Shown: positions 53,800-64,000 of the stretch, in pieces
Layout: each line of letters begins with the position of its first letter
Position numbering within the stretch: the first letter of the stretch is position 1
Translations under genes and position numbers: made by a program
Assembly: GCA_024760905.1 (NCBI GenBank)
Contig: CM045746.1
Location: 13,387,966 to 13,451,965, forward strand
Direction: 5' to 3'
Source: Plotosus lineatus
Taxonomy: Eukaryota > Chordata > Actinopteri > Siluriformes > Plotosidae
DNA: 64,000 nucleotides
Notes under the pieces: generated by a model
Told to the model about the DNA's origin: nothing
The model's input: the letters and a program-made list of their open reading frames with translations, nothing else
Databases searched by the model: none

Positions 53800-56700
53800 T
53801 TAACAAAAATGTAGTTGATCAATTCTTTGTCGAGTTCAAAATCACAGCTGTCGATTACAACTGGCCCTGTCATGGATGACTATTCCTAATACGAAGTGTA
53901 CCGACAAGAAAAAAAGCAGATAAGTGTTCACTTTACTTTTGCCCAAAGAAAAGATGGTGACTACAGGGTGCGCAATGCCGCCATCCTCAAAATCTACAAG
54001 CTGGTGCCAGAGGCTCACTGACAGAAATTTAGAAACCACCCTAAACATGACAGTGGCACTTACAAGAAATTGAAAAATTGGGAAAGGAGGCACTACTCAA
54101 AGTGTGGTGCAGGTCTAGCAAAGTTGACAGCCTCGACAAAGTAAGTCAAATGTTTCTGCTTAAAGACTTCAAAAGATATATTCATGATGACCTCGAAGCC
54201 CAGTGTCAACACGAAATCGACAGGCTTGGCGATGCTGTCGCCCTCACCGATGTCTACATCCTCAGTCAAAAGAAAATCTTTGTGAAAAAAATGATGACTA
54301 CAAGAAGCCAAGACCCTAATCCAGTCAAAAGCCCAACGTCACCAGTAACTACAAAAAGCCCAGTGTGCAAGAAAGAAAACCTGAGAGAGATCAAATCAGG
54401 TCAGCTCCTACATATCAACATTGTAGAAAACAAGGTCATGTAATGACCGAATGTTACAAAAACAGCCTATTTTGCTTATTTCCTTTAAAACGCTGCATGA
54501 AATTAAGGATACAGCCCCTCAATATTATGTTAAACAATCCAATATTAGAAAGGAATACAGTGAACCCTCACTTTTCACAGTTAATGGGTACCGAGACCCT
54601 CCGCGAATGATGAATTTCCACAAAGTAGGATTGACCCCCTCCTCCTCCACTGATGTATACCCACATGTATTTGTGTATATATATCAATAAATACATATTC
54701 AACACTATAAACACTTATAATAACATTCAAAATTAAACATTCAAAAATAATGCATAAGATGTAAATAAAATATAAAATACACACACACACACACACACAC
54801 GCACAAACACACACAAACACTCACAAACACTCACAAACATGCACCCAGACGCGCACACACACTCAGAGGGCGCACCTCACATAAAAATGTCAGTAGTTTT
54901 GTTGGGGGGTATTGGGTTGTTTTTTGTTTTTGTTTGTTTGGGGGCTTTTTTTTGTTTTTTTTGCATAATTGGCCTTGTTTGTGGCATTTTCCTTAACTTT
55001 TTCCCCTATTTTTCCTTAATTTCCTTATTTTTTATTTTTCAATTAATATTTTTGAAAAACCCGCAATGCACTGAAGCCGCAGGAATTGAAATGCAAAGTA
55101 GCGAGGGATCACTGTACATACCTGACTGATCCAAGGGCACAGTGCCACTTATTGGTGAGACCAAGCCTATACTGATGAAGATCTTGAGGAATATTGGGGC
55201 AGCTGAATCCATATCTACTAGAGGGCACGTTATCTTTCAATTCAAGTTCAGCCACCAGTAAATCCTCAACAATGAAAGGTTTTGACAGTGGACGCTTTAC
55301 AGCCCCATTACAAAATGTTGAATTAAAGTTAGATGTGGTAACAGGTCCTGTAGTTGTTGAGGTTGCTGCACCTAGAAATAGAGGGTGTTTCATTACTGAT
55401 GTTTAATTTGGTCAGTGTCGGGTGTTACTAGAGAGTCAATACTGAGCCCAAAGCCTATAAACCAACCCCATCATCAAAAGACAATGGTGTTGAGGAAAAT
55501 AATACAGAGGTTTTTCCTTCTCATCCAGTGAATCAAACTCTGGCTAAGAAAATGGTCAAGTTGCATCAATTGATTCTGATGATGACATTTTGGATTTATT
55601 ATATCCATCACAGATATTTGCGGATCCCGGTGAGGATCATACTGCAGATAAAAAAAAAAGTTACGTTGGAGACAGATACGTCTTTGTTGAGAGAAACATT
55701 AATTCAGGAAGCAGGTGATCCTGACTTACTGCCTCTCTTTGATACTGCCCTCCTGAAGGAGGAGTTAGTTAAAGTCCCAGTTGGCTATTTTATGAGAAAT
55801 GGTGTCCTCATAAGAACCAGAGACCCCCAGATGTCCCATCTTCTGAAGACTGGGCAACTACATATCAAATCGTAATTCCAACCACATATTACTTTGAATT
55901 AATGAGATTGGCATACAAGGACTCTTTCAGAGGCTTATTCTGTATAAACAAAACCTAATGAAAAGCTCATGAAACACTTTTACTGACTGAAGATAAAACA
56001 AGACATATCTAACTTCTTCTGAACTTGCCACACATGCCAGCTGGTCAGAGAGCCGAACCAGAATATTCCTGTTGCACCTCTGAAGTCTACACCAGCCTTT
56101 GAAGAACCATTCAATGGGGACATTATCAACTCCGTTAGGCCCCTGGCCAGGACTAAATCCGGTAATGGATACTTACTCACCATCATGTGTACATCCAGAT
56201 GGTTTCCCGAGATGATCCCTCTGAGGAGCATCAAGCCCATAAAATCATAAAGGCCATAAATAATTTGTTCACACTGTTCAGCCTATCAAAGGCGTCTTTC
56301 AAAGTTTGACACGTAAACATGGAGTCAAACAAATAGTATCTAGTGCATACCACCTAGAGTCTCATGTAGCCCTAGAAAAGGTCCACTAAACCCCGAAAAA
56401 TATGATCAGAACTTACTGTTTCAAAGATGAGAAATGCTGGGATGAAGAGAGTCCAATGCAACTGTTCACCTCCGGAGAATTGGTAAAAGAGACGGGATTC
56501 AGTCTCTTCAAGCTGGTGTTCGGACAAGCAATGTGAGGCCTGCCAAAGCTCCTGAAGGAGAAATGGCTACAAGAGCCATCTGAAGATGTGATTCTCTTAG
56601 ATTACATGTAATGCTCAGCAAAAGATGAAGCAAGTGTTTGACCCCCCCAAACTGAAAGCCGTAGTTTCAGCCTAGAGGACAAAGTTCTGGCGTTACTACG

Positions 56701-57345
56701 TATCCCTGGAAATCTTCTGCAAGCAAAATACCATGGTCCCTACAAAGTCATCAGAAAAGTCAACGATGTCGACTACATCATAGGGTCACTTGACCAAAGT
56801 AAAACTTCTCAGCTATGTCACCTCAATGTGTTAAAGGCATACCACCAGAGGACCAATGAAGTCTTTATAGTGAACAGCAATTCTCAGGTCAAATCTGAGC
56901 AAACCCTCACCATAAAACAAGATTACGATCGGCTGATGAGACTGAGAAACTAAAGCGGATTTGACCAAGCTAGTGTAACCTACCTGAGCTATGCCATGGG
57001 CCATGGGCAGTTAGCTCCAATCACAGCAAAGATCCAAAGTATCATGGACTTCCCAGCCCCAAAAACAAATATGGCTCAATGAGATTCTTAGGTATGGAAG
57101 GCTATTATAGAACGTTTTGCGCAAACCTCACTGGCATCACTGCACCAATATCAGATTTATTGAAGAAAAACAAAAAGTATTTTTTGATTTGTATCTTGTT
57201 AAATCCCTATTATGTGCACAACCCTTTTCTTCAGGCCCTTGATATTGCCAAACCCTTCCTGGCTATAGATGCCAGCAACGTTGGTACAGGTGCTGTGCTG
57301 TTGCGCACTGATCATTCAGAGACAAAGTACATTTGAGAATGGCTT
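53800..57345 (+). mobile_element. Ty3/gypsy retrotransposon remnant, order gag-PR-INT-RT/RH
   Basis: Gag remnants at 53830-54560: an F-K-R-Y-I-H-D-D-L-E capsid-like block, then a zinc knuckle with C-R-K-Q-G-H-V-M-T-E-C whose first Cys is now Tyr. This is interrupted at 54558-55114 by a TA element. Integrase-type sequence lies at 55690-56860: V-P-V-G-Y-F-M-R-N-G-V-L-I, H-M-P-A-G-Q, S-A-Y-H and H-N-V/L-K-A-Y-H-Q-like ends. Then at 56960-57340 comes the RT C-terminus and RNase H start: S-V-T-Y-L-S-Y-A-M-G-H-G, F-L-G-M-E-G-Y-Y-R-T-F-C and A-I-D-A-S-N-V-G-T-G-A-V-L-L. The RT palm is missing, frames are broken throughout and no LTRs were seen. Confidence 0.75.
54558..55114 (+). mobile_element. TA-inserted DNA element, family A, full length
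   Basis: TA flanks both sides (54556-54557, 55115-55116). Termini are CAGTGAACCCTCACTTTTCA and GTAGCGAGGGATCACTG. The interior has the family's CA microsatellite, ATAATTGGCCTTG and GAAAAACCCGCAATGCACTG. It is nested in the gypsy remnant and noncoding. Confidence 0.85.
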
Positions 57346-57423
57346 TCTCTCAGACATTAATTTTTTAGATACTTAGTCAGTATAGCAGTAAAGTCTGAAC
57401 AGCCATTCCATAATCGTAGACTA

Positions 57424-57424
<1 letters not shown>

Positions 57425-57462
<38 letters not shown>
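57425..57462. repeat. CA microsatellite
   Basis: About 19 CA units at the right edge of the gypsy remnant. Confidence 0.95.
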
Positions 57463-57589
57463 GACTTTCTTCACAATTTTTTTAAAACAGTTTTAAATCT
57501 CATACAATTGGAGAAAGATCATCTTAGATCCTATTACTGCCAGTATATAAGTAATTATTTCACAAAAATAAAAATCCAAATCATTGCTT

Positions 57590-57960
57590 TCCAGTTCACT
57601 GTCACTACTGATACATAACATTTCTAAAACATGCTACCACAGCCATGCTTCATTGAGGGCACTGTGTTCTCCAGATGATGAATGGTTTCTGATTTCTACA
57701 GTATCTTTTTTGTAAAAAAGCTAAATACTTTTTGTTCTCTTCAGACTAAAGCAAGCTTTTCTATAGTTTACAGAGTCTCCAAATTCTCCTGCTGAGTTGG
57801 GCGACATGTAGACTGTATGGGTTTGGAGTGGGTGCAACATAGCCTGTACAGTTTCATACAACCTCCTTGTGTCTTTATGAGCTTCATCTAGGTTCTTGTT
57901 TGCCCTAACATCACAGATTACATACTGTAAGATCAGATAAAGAGATCTTTATTGTCGATG
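57590..57960. mobile_element. Possible worn Tc1-like fragment
   Basis: Plus-strand CATGCTTCATTGAGGGCACT with TGTTCTCCAGATGATGAATG resembles the complement of a Tc1 transposase stretch. Too diverged to be sure. Confidence 0.35.
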
Positions 57961-58062
57961 TTACATGAACAATGAAAATCAGTTTAGCAGCAATTATAAA
58001 AGAAAGAAAGCTAAGCTATACATGTGCATATACCTAAATACAATTAAATACATTTACCTACA

Positions 58063-58064
58063 CA

Positions 58065-58128
<64 letters not shown>
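58063..58128. repeat. CA microsatellite
   Basis: About 33 CA units ending ten bases before a family A element. Confidence 0.95.
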
Positions 58129-58131
<3 letters not shown>

Positions 58132-58460
58132 GTGTATACAGGGATCCTTCACTACTTTGCGCTTCAATTTATGCTGCTTCAGTGCATCACGTTTTTTTTC
58201 TTTTTTTAAATATTCATCAAATTAAAAAAATAAGGAAATTAAGGAAGAATAGGGGAAAGTTAAGGAAAACGCCACAAAACAAGACTAATCATGCAGCACC
58301 CCCCTAAAAAAAACAAAAAAAAACCCAACCCAAAACCTCCCGTCTTACATTTTTATGAGAGCATCTGTGTGTGTGCACGTGCGTGTCTTTATGTGTGCAT
58401 ATTAATATTTTATTTACATCTTATGCATTATTTTTGAATGTTTAATTGCTATTATAAACA

Positions 58461-58891
58461 GGGTTGTGGGGCCGGTGGTGTAGTGGTTAGGGTGCTGCGC
58501 TCCTGATCGAGAGGTTGTGAGTTTGAATCCCACTGAGACCCTCACTGTGCTAAGACCCCTGGGCAAGGTCTCAACCACAAGTGTACCTCTGTTCACCCAG
58601 CAGTATAAATGGGTACCAGTAAAAATATACTGGGAAGGTAACCTGCGATGGACTAGCGTCCCATCCAGGAGGAGTTGAACTCCTGGTTGCTTCATGCTAC
58701 AGAAACCGGGGATAAGCACCGGCCTGATGAGCCACTAGGCTTGGGTATAAAAACCCAACAGACTTTACCTACCTTACCTTTTATAAACAGAATTGTGTCA
58801 GGAAGGGCATCAAACCTATACCAAATCAAATGTGCGAATCATTCGCTGTGGCGACCCCGATAAAGGGAAAAAGCCAAAAGGAAAATCAACC
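58461..58891 (+). mobile_element. SINE-alpha, 5'-truncated, split by SINE-beta
   Basis: GGGTTGTG (58461-58468) continues after the SINE-beta as TCAGGAAGGGCATCAAACC to AAGCCAAAAGGAAAATC. Target duplications AATTGYTATTATAAACA at 58444-58460 and 58892-58908 (one mismatch) lie in family A sequence. Confidence 0.85.
58469..58780 (+). mobile_element. SINE-beta, full length, best copy
   Basis: The head GGCCGGTGGTGTAGTGGTTA and GTTGTGAGTTTGAATCCCAC (box-B-like), the body with GACCCCTGGGCAAGGTCTCA and GCGATGGACTAGCGTCCCAT, and the end AAAAACCCAACAGACTTTAC with CTACC repeats. 17-bp target duplications, TTATAAACAG then RRTTGTG, are at 58452-58468 and 58781-58797 with two mismatches. Confidence 0.9.
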
Positions 58892-59189
58892 AATTGTTAT
58901 TATAAACATTTATAGCATTGAATATGTATTTATTGATATTATATACACATATACATAAAGGTATATATCAGTTAGGGGGGGTTGATCTACTTCACGGAAT
59001 TTGGTGGTCACGGGGGGATCTCGGTTCCAATTAACCGCAGAAAGTGAGGAATCCCTGTATATACATCCTGTATAATATAGTATAATATCTATTCAAATGT
59101 TCACATATGCAGAATTGTGAATGAGATGTCAAAAGTACATGATATACACGGGTAAGAGGTAGAGCTTTCAATTATAAAGTGCATGGTGC

Positions 59190-59320
59190 TAAAATGCCGT
59201 GATAGCCTTCCGAATTGTGCAGGATGTACCCCACCATCGCCTAGAGTCAGTTGAGATGGGCACCAGCCTCCCGGTGACAGTAATTTGGATTCAGAAAATG
59301 AATGAGGGAATGGTGCTAAA
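59190..59320 (+). mobile_element. TGAA-type SINE tail fragment
   Basis: TTGTGCAGGATGTACCCCAC, GATGGGCACCAGCCTCCC and a final AAAATGAATGAGG match the second SINE-alpha tail. Confidence 0.6.
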
Positions 59321-59479
59321 ATGTTATGATGTTCGAGACCTGCTCTAAACATGAGTATTGCACTCTCGAGGAAGATGGTCTGAAGGATGTTTATTCAGTC
59401 AGTGTGTGTGATGGTGGTGGTGGAATTACTTGAACATTGCTGTCCACCAAAGGTCGCCATCCCATCTCAATGAGATTGT

Positions 59480-59838
59480 TCAGTTCAGTTCATTTTCTGT
59501 AACCGCTTCATCCTAATTAGGGTCACAGGGAGGCTGGTGCCCATCCCAGCCAACTCAGGGCGAGGGCAGAGTACACCCTGGACAGCTCGCCAGGCCATCA
59601 CAGGGCGGAAACACGCTGACGGCTTTGCAGCCTACTCTTGTCGAAAGTCAGCAATGGTTCTTTTACATGCCTCACACCATAGACAGTGAGAGACATGGCC
59701 GGCCTTTGATAACCCAGTTAGCTGCACTGGGGGGTGGGGTGGGGGGGGGCAGTGACAACCCTGTGGAGAGTGGGACTCGAACCCCCAACCTTTGGATCAG
59801 CGATCCGGCGCCTTAGACCACTAGACCACCACTAACCC
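59480..59838 (-). mobile_element. SINE-alpha, full length, TGAA-type tail
   Basis: Complement of the full family: the tail TTACAGAAAATGAACTGAAC side at 59480, the body, a G/C-variable site (59728-59748) and the head with GGGGGTTCGAGTCCCACTC. It is the best copy with the second tail type. Confidence 0.9.
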
Positions 59839-60364
59839 TCAATGAGATTGTAAAGTTTAATAAAGAAAAGTGAGCAAATATTGTAAAGTTTTAATGTGCA
59901 ACGTCGATCTAGAGGTATCCCAACAGACTCATGGCTGTACAGTAATTAAAGCAAATGGTGGTTCCACAAACTACTGACACAGAGGCGTCCTTTTGTAAAT
60001 TTTAGTGAATCGATATTTTCACTTCGGCTATTACTGTATGTCTTTCTCTTGGCTCCTATAGTCTGTATTAAGTAAATACACCTCTGGGAAAAAATATGTG
60101 TCTCCATTTCAGGCTGCACTGTAAGAAAATGTAAGTATTTTGAACGGGTAATTGTTTTCTATAGCCACTTTTTTTTTACTACAATGTATCTGGACTTCTG
60201 ACCTTCACACCCATTCGATATGCACTTGCTCATTCTCATTCCAAACCATGAACACTGATATTGACTACTGATATGGTCTCCATTTTCTGGCATTAGCTTT
60301 CTGGGAAGTGTCCTCTGGGAAGGTTTTCAACTTGATTTTGGAATATAGGTGTGTGATTTTGTCC
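59839..60364. other. Unassigned
   Basis: Nothing recognised. Confidence 0.4.
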
Positions 60365-60645
60365 ATTCAGTCATAAGAACATTGTTGCGTTCAGCACGTC
60401 TGCGAAGGGTTCTAGTTCCGGGTTCACAAGACAAGGGTGTTTCTGCGTGCAGTTTGCATGTTCTCCACGTTCTTGCATAGGTTTCCTTTGGATACTTCAG
60501 TTTCCTCTGACAATCCAAGGACATGCACATTAGGTGCAAGGTGTGAATGTAAATAGTTGTTTCTGTGTGTTGTACCTGTGATAGACTGGTGAACCATTCA
60601 GGGTGTGACCTGTCTTCAACCAGAATTGTCAAAGTTAAGAACACT
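60365..60645 (+). mobile_element. SINE-gamma copy, worn
   Basis: GCAGTTTGCATGTTCTCCAC, TTCAGTTTCCTCTGACAATC and CAAGGACATGCACATTAGGT follow the family order. Head degraded. Confidence 0.7.
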
Positions 60646-60689
60646 GATTTTGACGAATGATTTTTTTAAATGTTGAATTGTTTATTTAT

Positions 60690-61375
60690 TTATTTATTTA
60701 TTTTTACTGTATTAATTCCACAAGGGAACATTTGATTTCTGCATTTAACCCATCTAAAGTGAACACACACATTTATAGCAGTGGGCTGCCTCACATTGCA
60801 GTACAGGGATCCCTCACTTTCTGCGGTTAATGGGGACTGAGACCCCCCCCCATGATCGCCGATTTTGTGTATGTGTATATAATATCAATAAATACATATT
60901 CAATGCTATAAATGCTTATAATAACAATTAACCATTCAAAACTAATGCATAAGATGTAAATAAAATATAAATACACACACAATCAGATGCGCACTTCACA
61001 TAAAAATGTAAGTAGTTTTGTTGTTGTTTTTTTTTGGGGCGGTGCATAATTGGCCTTATTTTGTGGCATTTTCCTTAATGTTTCCCATATTTCTCCTGAG
61101 TTTCTTTATTTTTAAAAATTTTTCGATGAATATTTTTGAGAAACCCACGATGCACTGAAGCCGCAGAAACTGAAGCTCGAAGTAGCAAAGGATCCCTGTA
61201 CCTGGAGAGCACTTGGGGGTTTGGTGCCTTGATGAAGGGCACTTCAGCTATGAATGTGGATGAAGGGAAGGTCATGTACCACCACACATTTTTCTGCTGG
61301 TACAGGAATTGAACCAGCCACCTTTTGGTCCCATGCCGCTTCTCTATCCATTAGGCCAGGGCTGCCTTCTGGGCG
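60690..61375 (+). repeat. Common fish dispersed repeat, split by family A element
   Basis: The left part (60700-60802: GTATTAATTCCACAAGGGAA, TCTGCATTTAACCCATC) and right part (61201-61372: GCACTTGGGGGTTTGGTGCC, AAGGGCACTTCAGCTATGAA, CAGGAATTGAACCAGCCACC) are consecutive pieces of one known repeat type. The element at 60804 lies between them. Confidence 0.75.
60804..61198 (+). mobile_element. TA-inserted DNA element, family A
   Basis: 395 bp between TA dinucleotides (60802-60803, 61199-61200). Termini are CAGGGATCCCTCACTTTCTG and AGTAGCAAAGGATCCCTG. It has the family interior. Confidence 0.88.
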
Positions 61376-61564
61376 TATACAGTCTCTATTTGCTGGCAGC
61401 AACTTTCTGCCTCTGTGAAGGTCTGCCACTAAATTTTGTAAAATAATTGTGTGATTTTTGTCCATTGAGTCAAATGAGCATTATTAAAGTCATGCACTGG
61501 TGCAGGATGAAGAATCCTCCTTCATGTTTAGTGTCCCAATTCAATTCAGAGTTATATCATTAGA

Positions 61565-62890
61565 AGATAATGGAGCAGTTTGGATGCCCAAGCAAGTTCA
61601 TCACGATCGTTTGGCAGTTTCATGATGGCATGATGGTGAAAGTATTGAACGACGGAAACGAGTCAGAGGCTTTCCCAGTGACAAACGGGGGAAAACAAGG
61701 CTGTGTTCTTGCCCCGACTCTTCTCAGTCTGGTCTTTTCAGCCATGCTGACAGATGATTTCTGTGCTTGCCAGGATGGGATGCACATCAGATACAGGACT
61801 GATGGTGGGTGAGCTGTTCAACCTCAGGTGCCTGCAGGCTGTCACCAAGGTGAAGGAAATGGTCATCAGAGGTTTCTCGTTCGCCGATGACTGCGTCCTC
61901 AACGCCGGCACAGAGCAGAAGATGCAGCACGAAATGGACTGCTTCTCAAGAGCCTGTGACGACTTTGGCCTCACCATAAGCACCAAAAAGACTGAAGTAA
62001 TGTATCAACCTGCGGCAAGACAGCTCTACCAGGAACAACACATCACAGTGGAGGGACAAGAACTCCAGGCTGTTGACAGCTTTACCTACCTGGGTAGCAC
62101 ACTCTCAAGAGCGGCGAACATCGATGCAGAAGTCAACAACAGGAGTGCTAAGGCCAGTTCTACCTTTGGAAGACTCCGTGAGAATGTGTGGGAGCGGAGA
62201 GGACTCAGCCTTACCACCAAGCTGAAGGTCTACCGTGCAGTGGTGCTCACCACCCTCCTCTACGCATGTGAGACCTGGACTGTCTACAGCAGACACGACA
62301 AACAGCTCAACCGCTTTCACTTGAGCTGCCTCCGCAGACTCGTCCGCATCAAGTGGCAGGACAAAATCCCTGACACAGAAGTCCTGGAACAAGCCAGCAT
62401 TCCCAGCATCCACACCCTCCTTCAGAAAGCCCAGGTCAGATGGGCAGGCCAAGTTGTCAGAATGACGCACAGTTGACTGCCAAAACAGCTACTGTATGGA
62501 AAGCGCGTTCAGTTGGGGGACAGAAGAAACGCTTCAAAGACATCCTTAAAGTGTCCCTCAAGGACATGAACATAAACATCAGCACTTGGGAGCAGCTTGC
62601 TACCAACCTCTCAGCTTTGCGAAGCAAAGTCTTCTCAGGTGTCCGTGCAGCAGAGAATCGACGAACTGCAAAGGTGCAGCAGAAACGCGCGCCGCACAAA
62701 CCTCAAGCTGCCTCCACGTCCATCACAACACCCACCCACACACGTTCTGTGTGTCAACGAGCATTTCAGGCTCGAATTGGCTTCATTAGCCACCTCCGGA
62801 CCCACAGCCAAGAATCACAGATCTGATATGAAGTCATGGTCATCTTCGAACTCGAAGGACGAACAACAACATTCCATGGGGTCGATGTAA
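61565..62890 (+). mobile_element. LINE 3' part: reverse transcriptase and C-terminal zinc finger
   Basis: Three frames. 61570-61812 has the RT motif N-G-G-K-Q-G-C-V-L-A-P-T-L. 61754-62476 has F-S-F-A-D-D-C-V (catalytic Asp pair), F-G-L-T-I-S-T-K-K-T-E, F-T-Y-L-G-S-T-L, A-C-E-T-W-T-V-Y and R-I-K-W-Q-D-K-I-P-D-T-E. 62440-62826 has Q-K-K-R-F-K-D-I-L-K-V-S-L-K-D-M and a C-terminal C2H2-like finger V-C-Q-R-A-F-Q-A-R-I-G-F-I-S-H-L-R-T-H. Frameshifts near 61800 and 62460 break it, and the 5' part is missing. Only two lesions in about 420 codons suggest modest age. Clade not assigned. Confidence 0.85.
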
Positions 62891-63640
62891 GGGCTTAACC
62901 TCTTTCACACCAACCTTACCAAGCCATGTCTTCATGGACTTTGTGCACAGAATAACTGTCATAATAGAAGATGTTTGGGCCTTTCATTTCCTGTGAAAGG
63001 AAAATGTTTGAAACATTTTCTTTATGATTTGAAGAAGACCTGTATGTGATCATGATGGTCAGTTGTCAGTATAGCTAATACAGGTGCATGGGATGGAATT
63101 GTTTATATGAAGACCACTGTTGAAGAAGTGAAAGGAGCAGTGTACCCTCACAAAACGAAAGGATGTCTAATCAGTCTGTTTCATCACACGCAGAAAAAAA
63201 ATAGTTACTTGTAGGAATTCCTTGTTATATCTTCAATTCTTGCAACAATTGAACACAACTTTTATTTCATCCTTATTGCATCTCCTAACTCAGAAGATGT
63301 CTGACTCTTTCTGTCAATCCTTCTTGGATGGTGCACCATACATCGCGGAATATGTTACATCAGCTTGACATGTTATTTGCAATCCTGTATTCAGAGGTTG
63401 AGTAATGTTTTGGATGATGCTCCATAGTACTTGAGGTACAATATATTATTACACACATAGTTTAACTTGAGATTCAGCTAGAAGAATCTAACTCCATTTG
63501 AGTCCTGGTTAGTGATGCATCTTCACTGATTACCCCGAGCTATGATTTAATAAAAGTCTCTTGTCCCTGATGTTCATTCCTAGTGGCCTTCAACTCCATG
63601 ATGGCTCAGATTCTAAGAGGCTTTAGACAAGATCAGATCA
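62891..63640. other. Unassigned
   Basis: Nothing recognised. Confidence 0.4.
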
Positions 63641-63649
63641 CTTGTGGGG

Positions 63650-63875
63650 CCCATAGTGGCTTACTGGTGCTGCCTCACAGCAAGACAAGAAAGAAAAAAG
63701 CCGAGGACACATCTGATTGGACTTGCATGTCCTTCTTGTAGGCCAACATGGTGGTGTAGATGTTATTATATTCGCCTCATAGCAAGAAGGTCCTGGGTTT
63801 TTGAGTCCTGTGTTTACTGAGGGCAATTGCATGTTCTCCGTGTGCTTGTGTGGGTCTCCTCCAGATCACAGTAAA
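63650..63875 (+). mobile_element. SINE-gamma pieces
   Basis: Two partial heads (TGCTGCCTCACAGCAAGACA; TTCGCCTCATAGCAAGAAGG) and the block GCATGTTCTCCGTGTGCTTG. Disordered and worn. Confidence 0.55.
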
Positions 63876-64000
63876 AACAGGATGTTCCCATAACATTCCC
63901 TGTGGGTTATTTAAAGGTTAGTTTATAATACAGTATTGTTTCTTTAATGTTCTCAGACTGTTATACATTTTCTCAGGAAACCCTCCCAAATTCATAAAAA

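Larger units (their letters stand above)
58139..59057 (-). mobile_element. TA-inserted DNA element, family A, with nested SINEs
   Basis: The left end CAGGGATCCTTCACTACTTT and right end AAGTGAGGAATCCCTG sit between TA dinucleotides. The element is interrupted from 58461 to 58891 by a SINE-alpha that itself holds a SINE-beta. Confidence 0.85.

Noticed and set aside
52869..54800. Possible CRISPR array or satellite from repeated short units
   Set aside because: The repeats are plain TA, CT and CA microsatellites without spacers, in a vertebrate genome.
54581..55129. Small open frames in the family A element within the gypsy remnant
   Set aside because: They read through CA repeats and T-runs and are not shared between copies.
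58469..58560. Possible tRNA gene
   Set aside because: The tRNA-like A and B box sequence is the head of SINE-beta and does not fold into a proper cloverleaf with matching acceptor stem; the same head recurs in three other copies.
58720..58745. CTGATGAG in SINE-beta as a ribozyme core
   Set aside because: Lacks a downstream GAAA and complementary stem I; conserved only as part of the SINE body.

Overview
This 64 kb window is vertebrate nuclear DNA, most likely from a teleost fish. The evidence is two spliced vertebrate genes with long introns, a repeat load dominated by Rex3 and other RTE-clade LINEs, Tc1, hAT and Tigger DNA transposons, tRNA-headed SINEs of types common in fish, and many CA, GT, TA and CT microsatellites. 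I cannot name the species.

Two protein-coding genes are recognisable and lie head to head. On the minus strand, six exons between 20282 and 4846 encode quinoid dihydropteridine reductase (qdpr), the enzyme that recycles tetrahydrobiopterin. The last exon, about 36 residues, was not found. On the plus strand, seven coding exons between 24776 and 42922 encode the complete 289-residue beta subunit of general transcription factor IIE (gtf2e2), followed by a poly(A) signal. The roughly 0.7 kb between the qdpr start codon and a candidate donor at 21035 probably holds a shared promoter and the noncoding first exon of gtf2e2. Four of the splice acceptors in these two genes lie close behind a GT or CT microsatellite.

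The rest is mainly transposable elements in layers. The qdpr introns hold a Tc1-like element broken up by three younger insertions (8583-11690), a decayed Rex3 LINE (12545-14140) and several SINEs. The gtf2e2 introns hold a foldback-type DNA element family (26103-28708), an RTE LINE with an internal deletion (28970-30845), a hAT element with BED-finger coding remnants (32868-33614) and a Tc1-like element split by a Rex3 and by a Tigger-like element (36535-39785). Downstream of gtf2e2 are a Tc1-like element with only three visible lesions in its transposase (44257-45814), a 5'-truncated LINE with a long intact reverse transcriptase frame (49225-50980), a perfect-core hammerhead ribozyme pair in a 243-bp palindrome (52992-53234), a wrecked Ty3/gypsy element with integrase ahead of the RT/RNase H part (about 53800-57345), a three-layer nest of elements (58139-59057) and a LINE with a C-terminal zinc finger (61565-62890).

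The most interesting item is the head-to-head hammerhead ribozyme pair. Next are the chimeric SINE family whose tail joins the 5' and 3' ends of an RTE LINE, the Gmr1-like domain order of the gypsy remnant, and the foldback family with possible exons. Family assignments come from reading the sequence and recalling family features; no database search was run.
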